A DNA stretch of 64,000 bases from the NCBI RefSeq assembly GCF_025949665.1, contig NZ_JAPDFT010000001.1, forward strand, positions 620,001 to 684,000, given 5' to 3'. A model generated the notes under the pieces. It had not been told where the DNA came from and ran no database searches. It was given only the letters and a program-made list of their open reading frames with translations. Source of the stretch: Chryseobacterium viscerum (lineage in GTDB: Bacteria > Bacteroidota > Bacteroidia > Flavobacteriales > Weeksellaceae). Position numbers and translations under genes: made by a program. Shown piece after piece: positions 7,768-15,193 of this stretch (positions are counted from its first letter, which is position 1; each line of letters starts with the position of its first letter).

Positions 7768-8559
7768 ATGCAGACACAAAAAGTGATAGATCATATTGTA
7801 AGCTGGTTAAAAGATTATGCCACAAAAGCAAAAGTGAATGGATATGTAATTGGAGTTTCAGGAGGAGTAGATTCAGGGGTTGTTTCTACATTGGCAGCAA
7901 TGACAGGCCTGAAAACATTACTGATCGAAATGCCGATCCGTCAGAAAGCTGATCAGGTAGACCGTGCAAAAGATCATATGAATGACCTTAAATCCAGATT
8001 CCCCAACGTTGAAACAATGTCTGTAGATCTGACGCCTGCTTTTGAGGAGCTGTACAAAACTTTCGATGTAAAAGATGATCTGTTTCCTAACGAGAAACTG
8101 GCATTTGCCAACACAAGAGCCCGCTTGAGAATGCTTACCCTGTATTATTATGGACAGATAAATGGCCTTTTGGTAGGGGGAACCGGAAATAAGGTGGAAG
8201 ATTTCGGGATAGGATTTTATACAAAATATGGAGATGGCGGAGTAGATGTCTCTCCCATTGCTGACCTTTATAAAACTGAAGTATATGAACTTGCCAGAGG
8301 GTTGAATCTGATCAAAAGTATTCAGGAAGCAATTCCTACAGATGGACTTTGGGATGTAGACAGAACAGACGAGCAGCAGATTGGTGCTACGTATCCGGAA
8401 CTGGAGAAAATCCAGAAAGAATACGGAACCAAAACGGCTGATGACTACGAAGGAAGAGATAAAGAAGTTTTTCAGATCTTCGACAGAATGCATAAAGCTG
8501 CAAAACACAAAATGGACCCTATTCCTGTTTGTGATATTCCTGAAGAGTGGAGAGCATAA
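7768..8559 (+). CDS. nadE: NH3-dependent NAD(+) synthetase
   Basis: A 263-residue N-type ATP pyrophosphatase. The P-loop SGGVDS is at residues 31-36. LLVGGTGNKVEDFGIGFYTKYGDGGVD matches the family's second signature, which binds ATP and deamido-NAD. There is no N-terminal nitrilase-like glutaminase domain, so ammonia rather than glutamine is the expected nitrogen donor. The enzyme amidates deamido-NAD in the last step of NAD synthesis in the cytoplasm. It is 12 bp downstream of a GNAT gene. Confidence 0.92.
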   Translation: MQTQKVIDHIVSWLKDYATKAKVNGYVIGVSGGVDSGVVSTLAAMTGLKTLLIEMPIRQKADQVDRAKDHMNDLKSRFPNVETMSVDLTPAFEELYKTFDVKDDLFPNEKLAFANTRARLRMLTLYYYGQINGLLVGGTGNKVEDFGIGFYTKYGDGGVDVSPIADLYKTEVYELARGLNLIKSIQEAIPTDGLWDVDRTDEQQIGATYPELEKIQKEYGTKTADDYEGRDKEVFQIFDRMHKAAKHKMDPIPVCDIPEEWRA

Positions 8560-8584
8560 AATATTATTACATTAAATACTAGTT

Positions 8585-9103
8585 ATGAACGGTAAAATAA
8601 GATCCCTGTTTTTTATTTGTCTGGGACTCCTTTTCGGAATGGCTGTAATGTATGTTTACAGAAATTTTATTGAAGATAAAAAAGATCAGACAGGTCCTGT
8701 AAAAAAGGAAACGGTGAACTATAGCAGTACCACCCCGGATGGTGCATCCAATAATGGGAATTCATCTGCTCAGGTTTCTATAGATCAGCTTACAGAGGAA
8801 AAAACGGTGATCAGCTATGTGAAACAGAATCATAAACTTCCGGATTATTATATCACTAAAAATGAAGCGAGAAAACAGGGGTGGAATCCTTCCAAAGGAA
8901 ATCTTTGTGACGTACTTCCCGGAAAAGCTATTGGCGGAGATAAATTCGGAAACAGAGAAGGTCGTTTGCCGGATGGAGAAAAATATTTTGAAGCAGATGT
9001 AAACTATCATTGTGGCGGAAGAAATGCTGATCGTATCATTTACACTCAGAATGGTGACGTATATCTTACCAAAAACCATTATAAAAGCTTTGAAAAACAA
9101 TAA
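8585..9103 (+). CDS. membrane-anchored barnase-like ribonuclease
   Basis: A 172-residue protein: a signal anchor at residues 5-25, a Ser/Asn-rich linker (about 35-65) and a full barnase fold (about 68-172). Compared from memory with Bacillus barnase, LPDYYITKNEA, SKGNL-DV-PGK-IGGD, NREGRLP and RNADRIIY align almost without gaps. The active-site residues K92 (barnase K27), R124 (R59), E136 (E73), R146 (R83), R150 (R87) and H165 (H102) are all kept. It is therefore predicted to be an active guanyl-preferring RNase placed outside the cytoplasmic membrane. A barstar gene lies 0.7 kb downstream, with a metalloprotease gene between. Confidence 0.92.
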   Translation: MNGKIRSLFFICLGLLFGMAVMYVYRNFIEDKKDQTGPVKKETVNYSSTTPDGASNNGNSSAQVSIDQLTEEKTVISYVKQNHKLPDYYITKNEARKQGWNPSKGNLCDVLPGKAIGGDKFGNREGRLPDGEKYFEADVNYHCGGRNADRIIYTQNGDVYLTKNHYKSFEKQ

Positions 9104-9105
9104 AT

Positions 9106-9130
9106 AGTCACTTCGTTCCTCGCAATGACT
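9106..9130. repeat. short palindromic repeat AGTCA...TGACT with GCGAGGAACGAAG core
   Basis: Five-base arms AGTCA/TGACT enclose CTTCGTTCCTCGCAA, whose complement is TTGCGAGGAACGAAG. I recall this core as a common intergenic motif in Bacteroidota genomes, though I could not check it here. It fills the gap between the barnase-like gene and the metalloprotease gene. Confidence 0.5.
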
Positions 9131-9160
9131 AATATGTAATTTGCATTGTAATTATTAATT

Positions 9161-9784
9161 TTGAAGAATATTAGATTTTTTTACTTTTTAATTGTTTTGC
9201 TTCTGGCATACTCATGTTCGGAAAAGAAGAATATTGCAAAAGAAAAAATAGAAAAGCCAGCCGTAACAATACTCATACAACCATTTAAAGATATTAAACA
9301 GGAAACTGTAGCAAAAGTAGCTGAAGGAATAGAAAAAGTATACCCGAATGTAAAAGTTCAGAATGCCATAGATTTTCCTGAAAATACTTATTATAAAGGA
9401 AGAAACCGATATAGAGCAGATTCAATCATTAAGTTTTTAAATAAGGAAACAAAAGAAGGATTTGTTACAATTGGTCTGACTTCAAAAGACATCAGCGCCA
9501 CCAGAGGAAAGATAAAAGACTTTGGAATCATGGGATTGGGGTATAGACCTGGGAAAGCTTGTGTAGCTTCAAATTTCAGACTGAGCAAAGAAAATCGGGA
9601 TGAGCAGTTTTACAAAATAGCTATTCATGAATTAGGTCATACTCAGGGGCTGCCACATTGCCCCGAAAAAATGTGCTTTATGAGAGATGCAGAAGGTAAG
9701 AATCCAACCAATGAAGAAACGGATTTCTGCAAAAAATGCAAAACTTTTTTAATCAATAAAAAATGGAAATTTAGTTCAATATGA
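9161..9784 (+). CDS. archaemetzincin-like zinc metalloprotease lipoprotein
   Basis: A 207-residue lipoprotein (lipobox AYSC, Cys19). TTG at 9161 is the only start that preserves the signal peptide; no in-frame ATG occurs before the mature domain. HELGHTQGLPHC at 156-167 is the extended zincin motif (H156, E157, H160, H166), followed by C172, M174, C190 and C193. This HExxHxxGxxHC...CxM...CxxC pattern is the archaemetzincin signature, with a second structural zinc site. It is an envelope protease with unknown substrate. Its stop overlaps the barstar start (ATGA), so the two are translationally coupled between RNase and inhibitor. Confidence 0.85.
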   Translation: MKNIRFFYFLIVLLLAYSCSEKKNIAKEKIEKPAVTILIQPFKDIKQETVAKVAEGIEKVYPNVKVQNAIDFPENTYYKGRNRYRADSIIKFLNKETKEGFVTIGLTSKDISATRGKIKDFGIMGLGYRPGKACVASNFRLSKENRDEQFYKIAIHELGHTQGLPHCPEKMCFMRDAEGKNPTNEETDFCKKCKTFLINKKWKFSSI

Positions 9785-10095
9785 AGACAATATATATAGA
9801 TTTTACAGACATAGGTGACTATGAAGATTTTTACACCCAGCTAAAGGAAAAAATTCAGCTTCCTGAGCATTTCGGTGATAATCTTGATGCACTTTTTGAT
9901 ACCATCACCGGAGATGTGGAAATGCCGCTCCATTTAGAATTCGTAAACATGACTGTAGATCAGCTAGAAATTTTCGAAGATCTTCTTACAACACTTGAAG
10001 ATGCGGAAGAAGAAGTTGAAGACTTTAGCTTTAGCTATTATCTTGAGCAGTACGAAGACGAAGATGATGATGTGGAATCTGAGGACGAAGAATAG
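9781..10095 (+). CDS. barstar-family ribonuclease inhibitor
   Basis: A 104-residue acidic protein. LPEHFGDNLDALFDTITG (27-44) matches the barstar binding helix (LPEYYGENLDALWDCLTG in Bacillus); D36 and D40 correspond to barstar D35 and D39, which plug the barnase active site, while the helix tryptophan is phenylalanine here. A strongly acidic tail (about 83-104, mostly E and D) is unusual. No signal peptide, so it acts in the cytoplasm and would protect against the RNase at 8585 before export. It overlaps the metalloprotease gene by 4 bp and is followed by a strong terminator. Confidence 0.9.
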   Translation: MKTIYIDFTDIGDYEDFYTQLKEKIQLPEHFGDNLDALFDTITGDVEMPLHLEFVNMTVDQLEIFEDLLTTLEDAEEEVEDFSFSYYLEQYEDEDDDVESEDEE

Positions 10096-10133
10096 AAAAA
10101 AAGGCTGTTTCAATAGAGGAGACAGCCTTTTTT
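10096..10133 (+). terminator. intrinsic terminator after barstar gene
   Basis: An 11-bp stem AAAAAGGCTGT / ACAGCCTTTTT with an 11-nt loop and a T-run begins directly after the barstar stop codon. Confidence 0.88.
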
Positions 10134-10159
10134 ATGCTGATCTTTATTCTTTAACATAC

Positions 10160-10192
10160 AAACCTAACAGGTTTCCAAAACCTGTTAGGTTT
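10160..10192. repeat. perfect 15-bp inverted repeat (AAACCTAACAGGTTT)
   Basis: Arms 10160-10174 and 10178-10192 are perfect reverse complements separated by CCA, a very stable hairpin. It lies between the convergent barstar and cytidine deaminase genes. Confidence 0.8.
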
Positions 10193-10251
10193 CTTATCTT
10201 ATTAATTGTAAAGTTTATTTAGGACTAGTCAATGTAAAGTTTTTACTTCAC

Positions 10252-10283
10252 AACCTGCCAAGGTTTCAAACCTTCGCAGGGTT
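10252..10283. repeat. imperfect inverted repeat (AACCTGCCAAGGTTT)
   Basis: AACCTGCCAAGGTTT and AAACCTTCGCAGGGTTT flank a single C and fold into a hairpin with one C-C mismatch and a bulge. Its arms resemble the repeat at 10160-10192 (AACCT...GGTTT), suggesting one repeat family. It is close to the 3' end of cdd and may act as its terminator. Confidence 0.6.
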
Positions 10284-10305
10284 TAAAAATCAAGTTTTAC
10301 TTTGG

Positions 10306-10788
10306 TTACAAAAACGTAGAATCAAAATAAAAAGGAAGCAGATCCTTCACCGCACGCACTTTTACAACCTCTTCATTCATACTTGAAAAATAAAGGTCTA
10401 TATCTTCATTTTGTTTGGTTTCATACTCTATTAAACTCTGGCGACAAGCTCCACAAGGAGGAATCGGAGGGTTCTTTTCATGAAATTCTTTAGGACCACC
10501 TACAACGAAGATCTTTTTTATTTTCACATTCGGAAAATTGGCTGCTACCCAAAAAACAGTCGTTCTTTCCGCACAGAGTCCGGATGGGTAGGCTGCATTT
10601 TCCTGGTTGTTCCCGGAATAGATTTCTCCGTTTTCCAATAATACGGAACATCCTACCAAAAATTGAGAATAGGGTGCATAAGCATTCTCACGAGCCTCTT
10701 TGGCTCTTGCAAATAATTTATTTTCTATATCGCTCAGTTCACTGCTATTTTTAAAATATTCATAACTGATCTGTATGTCTTTTTTCAT
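10306..10788 (-). CDS. cdd: cytidine deaminase
   Basis: A 160-residue homotetrameric-type cytidine deaminase. C72-A-E74 (LCAERT) supplies one zinc ligand and the catalytic glutamate; P-C112-G-A-C115-RQ supplies the other two cysteine ligands. APYSQFLVGCSVLLENGEIYSGNNQENAAYPS is the substrate-binding region of the family. It deaminates cytidine and deoxycytidine to uridine forms in pyrimidine salvage. It faces the barstar operon convergently; 101 bp separate it from the divergent reductase gene. Confidence 0.93.
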   Translation of the reverse strand: MKKDIQISYEYFKNSSELSDIENKLFARAKEARENAYAPYSQFLVGCSVLLENGEIYSGNNQENAAYPSGLCAERTTVFWVAANFPNVKIKKIFVVGGPKEFHEKNPPIPPCGACRQSLIEYETKQNEDIDLYFSSMNEEVVKVRAVKDLLPFYFDSTFL

Positions 10789-10888
10789 ATATTGTCAACT
10801 AAAAAAGGGGGGTAAAATTAGTTCTTTTTAATGAAGTGGGCAATATTTTATTCTCCCGGTAAACAGTTCAATTTTTTTTAAGAATATA

Positions 10889-11941
10889 ATGTTATATACA
10901 CCAATAAAATTCAGAAATGTAGAGTTAAAAAACAGATGGGTAATGTCCCCCATGTGTATGTATTCATGTGAAAACGGAGAAGCCAATGACTTCCATTTTG
11001 TACATTACGGAAGCAGATCGCAGGGTGGTACAGGGTTATTGATTGTAGAAGCTACAGGAGTAGAACCCAAAGGAAGAATTACCAATCACTGCATGGGAAT
11101 CTGGAATGATGTACAGGCAGAGAAGCTGCAAAGAATTGTAGAATTTGTGCATAAAAATTCAGAAAGTAAAATAGGAATTCAGCTGGCTCATGCCGGAAGA
11201 AAAGGTTCAACATGGAATAACCTGCAGATTTCTGTGGAAGAAGGCTGGGAAACCGTTGCACCAAGCCCTATTCCTTATCATCCTACAGAAAGAATTCCGC
11301 ATACATTAACGACAGATGAGGTTAAAGAACAGGTTCAGAATTTTAAAAAAGCGGCAAGAAGAGCTGTAAAAGCTGGCTTTGATATTATTGAAATTCATGG
11401 GGCACACGGATATCTGATCCATCAGTTCCTGTCACCACTATCCAATATCAGAACAGATGAATACGGTGGAAGCTTTGAAAACAGGATCAGATTTCTGATT
11501 GAAATTGTAGACGCTGTTAATGGGGAATTGAGTGAAAATACAGCTCTTTTTGTAAGAATTTCCGGAACGGAGTATGCAGAGAACGGATGGGACATTCAAA
11601 GCAGTGCAGAACTGGCAAAAATTTTAAAACAACACGCTGTAGACCTTGTGGATGTATCCAGTGGAGGAAATATTCATGGCGCAAAAATTTCGGTTTTTGA
11701 CGGCTACCAGGTTCCTTTTTCATCACAGGTGAGAAAGGAAGCAGGTGTAAAGACAGGAGCAGTAGGATTGATAACCAAAGTGGAGCAGGCTGAGGAAATT
11801 CTTCAGAAAGGCGATGCCGATCTTGTTTTTGTGGCAAGAGAAATTCTTAGAAATCCATATATTGCCGTTCAGGGGTCTTTTGAAATGAAAGAAGACTGTT
11901 TTTTCCCACATCAGTATACCAGAGCTAAAATCTCTTCTTAG
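10889..11941 (+). CDS. namA: NADH:flavin oxidoreductase, YqjM/NamA-type old yellow enzyme
   Basis: A 350-residue TIM-barrel FMN enzyme. Features of the thermophilic-like/YqjM branch are visible: PMCMYSCENG (C23 beside FMN and Y25), LAHAGRKGS near 99-106, the substrate-binding pair in IHGAHGYLIHQF, and the phosphate-binding VGLI...DLVFVAREILRNPY. It reduces activated C=C bonds of enones, quinones or nitro compounds with NAD(P)H. The physiological substrate is unknown. It is followed 28 bp later by a DUF2752 gene, probably cotranscribed. Confidence 0.9.
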   Translation: MLYTPIKFRNVELKNRWVMSPMCMYSCENGEANDFHFVHYGSRSQGGTGLLIVEATGVEPKGRITNHCMGIWNDVQAEKLQRIVEFVHKNSESKIGIQLAHAGRKGSTWNNLQISVEEGWETVAPSPIPYHPTERIPHTLTTDEVKEQVQNFKKAARRAVKAGFDIIEIHGAHGYLIHQFLSPLSNIRTDEYGGSFENRIRFLIEIVDAVNGELSENTALFVRISGTEYAENGWDIQSSAELAKILKQHAVDLVDVSSGGNIHGAKISVFDGYQVPFSSQVRKEAGVKTGAVGLITKVEQAEEILQKGDADLVFVAREILRNPYIAVQGSFEMKEDCFFPHQYTRAKISS

Positions 11942-11969
11942 GTAATGAAAAATTTATAAAAACTCAGAA

Positions 11970-12248
11970 ATGGATATCGAAGATTTCATGCTTACCTGCC
12001 CCAGTAAAAAATTCCTTGGGGTAGAATGCCTGGGATGTGGTGCCCAGAGAGCAATTGTACTGGTATTTGAAGGAAAGTTTTCTGAAGCTTTTCAAATGTA
12101 TCCTGCGGTGTATACTTTATTGCTGTTCTTTCTTATTCTTGGTTTGAGTTTTATAGATAAAAAAAGAAAATATAGTAATATTTTAATGATTATGGTTGTA
12201 ATTAATCTTATTATCATGATTATTGGATACACATATAAACATTATTAA
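11970..12248 (+). CDS. DUF2752 family membrane protein
   Basis: A 92-residue protein with the DUF2752 signature CPSKKFLGVECLGCGAQRA (C-P...G-x-x-C-x-G-C-G-x-x-R-A) followed by a conserved E-G-K-F-x-x-A-F-x-x-YP and two transmembrane helices (about 46-63 and 69-88). The function of the family is unknown; the cysteines could bind a metal. It is the last gene before the type VI island and ends with a terminator-like hairpin. Confidence 0.8.
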   Translation: MDIEDFMLTCPSKKFLGVECLGCGAQRAIVLVFEGKFSEAFQMYPAVYTLLLFFLILGLSFIDKKRKYSNILMIMVVINLIIMIIGYTYKHY

Positions 12249-12278
12249 TTAAGAAGAAAAGGACAAATGCTTGATATT

Positions 12279-12310
12279 GAGCTCAATGTATGTAGTGAGC
12301 TTTCTTTTGT
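12279..12310 (+). terminator. terminator-like hairpin after DUF2752 gene
   Basis: GAGCTCA (12279-12285) pairs with TGAGCT (12296-12301), followed by TTTCTTTT. The T-run is interrupted, so confidence is moderate. Confidence 0.5.
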
Positions 12311-12475
12311 ATCCTGATTTATATAGGGTTATGTAGAAAAATTTCAATAAAAAATAAAATTTATTAGATTAAAATTCTTGTATTATTTTGTCGTGTAGAA
12401 TTTTTAAAATGTCGTAGAACTACTACAATTTATGAAACTGTTCTCTAAAAACTTTTTAAATTAGAACATGAAGTC

Positions 12476-12483
12476 TATCTTTG
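12476..12483 (+). promoter_or_regulatory. -7 promoter element TATCTTTG upstream of tssD
   Basis: TATCTTTG fits TAnnTTTG and lies 52 bp before the tssD ATG. No clear -33 TTG is seen. Further upstream, near 12410-12430, CGTAG-AACTA-CTAC forms a small inverted repeat that could be an operator. Confidence 0.4.
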
Positions 12484-12535
12484 TTATATAAATCCTATAT
12501 CTGGGAACAGTTGTTAATGATTAAAATTTAAGAAT

Positions 12536-12940
12536 ATGGCAGGAAATTCAAGAGGAATCTTAAAATTCAATGGAGGAGAAGGTCAGAAGTTATTAAAGCT
12601 TAACTACAGCGTATCAAGATCTACGGACATTTCAGGACGTGTAGCATCTGATCCGTCAAACGCATTGATTAAAGTAACCATTGAAGCAACAGAAAAATCT
12701 GATGTTTTAGAAAGCTTACTAAACAGTAAATATAAACCTACAAACGGAGAAATAAACTTCAATAAATCTCATGAAGAAGGAACACTGATTTCTTTGAAGT
12801 GGGAAAACGGATATGTTATCCAGCATGAAGTAGACTTTGATGCAGTAGACAGTAACAACATGCTGATCAGCTTTGTAGTAAGCGCTGAAAGCATTACATA
12901 TGGAAATTCATCTTATGATGGTCTTTGGCCAATGAGCTAG
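12536..12940 (+). CDS. tssD: type VI secretion system tube protein TssD (Hcp)
   Basis: A 134-residue Hcp-like protein beginning MAGNSRGILKFNGGEGQKLLKLNYSV, with the DISGRVASDP turn and the C-terminal SFVVSAESITYGNSSYDGLWPMS that mark the Bacteroidota (T6SSiii) TssD group. Hcp hexamers stack into the tube that carries effectors through the contractile sheath. It is monocistronic here: a terminator follows at once and vgrG starts 149 bp later. Subtype iii systems often have many tssD copies, so this may be one of several. Confidence 0.92.
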   Translation: MAGNSRGILKFNGGEGQKLLKLNYSVSRSTDISGRVASDPSNALIKVTIEATEKSDVLESLLNSKYKPTNGEINFNKSHEEGTLISLKWENGYVIQHEVDFDAVDSNNMLISFVVSAESITYGNSSYDGLWPMS

Positions 12941-12960
12941 GTCTTTCATGAGTGAAAAAT

Positions 12961-12993
12961 AAAAGACTGTCCTTAATAAGACGGTCTTTTTTT
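12961..12993 (+). terminator. intrinsic terminator after tssD
   Basis: AAAAGACTGTC / GACGGTCTTTT stem with an 8-nt loop and a seven-T run. It separates tssD from the vgrG operon. Confidence 0.85.
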
Positions 12994-13089
12994 ACCTTAG
13001 ACTATATTCAGTGGGAGCTTTTGTTTTTATTTTTAAATTCCCGTTCTGTTGAATAATCGTTTAGAAAATTAATCAAATCACTAAAAAAT

Positions 13090-15021
13090 ATGTCAAATAC
13101 ACCCGGAAAATCACAAGCGACGTCTTTTCGTCCTACGCAGAATGCAGATGGTATTTCCGAAAACCATCATACAGGTATCAACCGTTTGGTAAAACTTTCC
13201 CTTGTCATAGAAGGTAAGATTATCAAGTACTATAAGCATTTTAAGCTTAAACAAAGCACCAGACGACACCATGAATTTACGCTGACACTGGCGCATGATA
13301 CTCTGGGAGACAGACAGACCCATTCATTGGAAGAGGCCAATAAATTTCTTGGAAAACGGCTTACGGCTGTTATTTCCTATAAAGATATAGACAACAGCCC
13401 CGAAAGAACCTTTGTAGGAGTGATTACCGGAGTAGGATTCAGCCAGGAACAGATGAGTTTAGGAAATATTGTCCTTACCGGATACAGTCCTACCATTCTC
13501 CTTGATGGAGCTCCCCATATCCAGAGCTTTGGAGGTGCACAGTCTGTAAATGTAGGAATCATTGCCGAAGAAGTGATCAAACAGGGAATTGACAAAAGCC
13601 GTTTTGATATCAGGGTAGATGCCAATAACTATTCTCAGATTATCTACAGCAGCCAGTATGATGAAACCCATTACAACTATCTGGCAAGAATGGCTGAAGC
13701 TTATGGTGAACAGTTCTACTATGACGGTGAAGTCTTACACTTCGGAAAACTTCCTGCTCAGAACAAACCAATAACCCTTACTTACGGAAGCAGTGCCAAT
13801 GATATAAAAGTGGAATTGAAAGCTGTACATACCAAGCCGCAATTCTACGGCTACAACAGCAATAAAAATGAAAGACTGACTTCCGGTTCAACACCGATCA
13901 AACACGTGGGCGATCTGGCAAAAACAGCATACAGTCATAACGAGTCTATTTATAAAACTCCGGCTTTACAGATGGCTCCCATCAAAGCTGCCACGCACCT
14001 TGATGTTGAGTATTCTCAAAAAAGTGCATCAGGAAGCGAAGCTGTCAACGTTTTTTCTGTTTCAGGAAATACAACAGTGCCTTTCTTACATCCGGGCTGC
14101 GTAGCAGATGTGCAGATGCGTAAACAGGATTCTAATGAAACCTCCTATTTTACCAGAATTATGATCACAGAAGCCGAACATGAAATTGACACAATAGGTC
14201 ATTATAATGGAAGCTTTATAGGAATTGCCGCAGACACAGGATTTCTTCCAAAACCGGAATACACCATTCCGAAGGCTGAACCGCAGACTGCAACCGTAAT
14301 TTCCAATACAGATCCCGAAGGACAAGGAAGGATACAGGTGAGATTTGACTGGCAGACCAATGATACCACTCACTTTATCCGTATGATGAGCCCTGATGCG
14401 GGAGGCACAGATCAGGTTAGCCAAAACCGTGGTTATGTTGCCATTCCTGAAGTAGGAGATCAGGTGATGGTCAACTTTGTTCACAGCCATCCGGACAGAC
14501 CTTTTGTAATGGGAGGAATGTTCCATGGAGGAATTGCATTAGGAGGTGGTGTAAACAATCACCTTAAGTCAATTCAAACCAGGAGCGGAATCAGAATTTT
14601 AATGAATGATGAAGAAGGAAGTGTAACGATACTTGATCCAAGTGGAAATACTTATTTCATGGACGGACAGGGCAATATCAGCATGAAAGCACCTAAAAAC
14701 TTTACTTTAAATGCAGGTGACAATATCAATATCACCGCAGGAAAAGAAATTTCAATAGGAGCAGGAGCAAGTATTACCAGTACTGCAAACGATAATATTG
14801 TTTCCATTGCAGGAAAAGATATGAAACTTACAGCCTCGGGAGATATTACAGAAACTTCCGATACCAGAACGGAAATGATTGAAAAAGAATTCAAGAGACA
14901 ATCTGAAACATCCAACGAAATAGCTGGTGAAATTTCTATGTTCAGCGAACTGGAAAATATGACCATGCAAAGTGGAAAGATTGTAGAATTCAACAGTGCT
15001 GAAAAATCAAAACTTTTCTGA
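13090..15021 (+). CDS. vgrG: type VI secretion system spike protein VgrG (TssI)
   Basis: A 643-residue VgrG. The N-terminal gp27-like part contains LVIEGKIIKYYKHFKLKQS and HYNYLARMAEAYGEQFYYDG. The gp5-like OB-fold follows with TATVISNTDPEGQGRIQVRF, GYVAIPEVGDQVMVNF and the DRPFVMGGMFHGG motif (about 395-480). The rest is a repetitive beta-helix needle (ITAGKEISIGAGASITSTAND). The protein caps the Hcp tube and delivers cargo. No extra enzymatic C-terminal domain is seen, so its effectors are the separate downstream genes. It heads a long plus-strand run with very short gaps. Confidence 0.92.
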   Translation: MSNTPGKSQATSFRPTQNADGISENHHTGINRLVKLSLVIEGKIIKYYKHFKLKQSTRRHHEFTLTLAHDTLGDRQTHSLEEANKFLGKRLTAVISYKDIDNSPERTFVGVITGVGFSQEQMSLGNIVLTGYSPTILLDGAPHIQSFGGAQSVNVGIIAEEVIKQGIDKSRFDIRVDANNYSQIIYSSQYDETHYNYLARMAEAYGEQFYYDGEVLHFGKLPAQNKPITLTYGSSANDIKVELKAVHTKPQFYGYNSNKNERLTSGSTPIKHVGDLAKTAYSHNESIYKTPALQMAPIKAATHLDVEYSQKSASGSEAVNVFSVSGNTTVPFLHPGCVADVQMRKQDSNETSYFTRIMITEAEHEIDTIGHYNGSFIGIAADTGFLPKPEYTIPKAEPQTATVISNTDPEGQGRIQVRFDWQTNDTTHFIRMMSPDAGGTDQVSQNRGYVAIPEVGDQVMVNFVHSHPDRPFVMGGMFHGGIALGGGVNNHLKSIQTRSGIRILMNDEEGSVTILDPSGNTYFMDGQGNISMKAPKNFTLNAGDNINITAGKEISIGAGASITSTANDNIVSIAGKDMKLTASGDITETSDTRTEMIEKEFKRQSETSNEIAGEISMFSELENMTMQSGKIVEFNSAEKSKLF

Positions 15022-15022
15022 T

Positions 15023-15193
15023 ATGGCCATTATAAAGACAGCAACCAATCTGCACATCACGGTTAAAGATTCCTATCATCTGAGCGTAGGAAAAAAGGTG
15101 GAGAAAATAGCAAAGAAAATCAATGTGGAAGCACATAAAGCAAATCTGGTTTTAGCAAGTAACAAGAAGATTATGTCCCATGGTCATAAGTAA
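15023..15193 (+). CDS. 56-residue protein between VgrG and DUF2931 genes
   Basis: Starts 1 bp after the vgrG stop with MAIIKTATNLHITVKDSYH and ends KKIMSHGHK; it overlaps the next gene by 14 bp. I do not recognise a family. The alternating hydrophobic pattern resembles the beta-helix strands of the VgrG needle, and the His-rich end could bind metal at a spike tip, but that is speculation. The tight coupling on both sides supports translation. An in-frame ATG at 14996 would overlap vgrG and is less likely. Confidence 0.6.
   Translation: MAIIKTATNLHITVKDSYHLSVGKKVEKIAKKINVEAHKANLVLASNKKIMSHGHK

Noticed and set aside
8585..10095. Barnase-like RNase as a T6SS effector of the neighbouring island
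   Set aside because: It has its own membrane signal anchor, lies 3 kb from tssD beyond unrelated genes and a terminator, and has its own inhibitor, so it is better seen as a separate unit.
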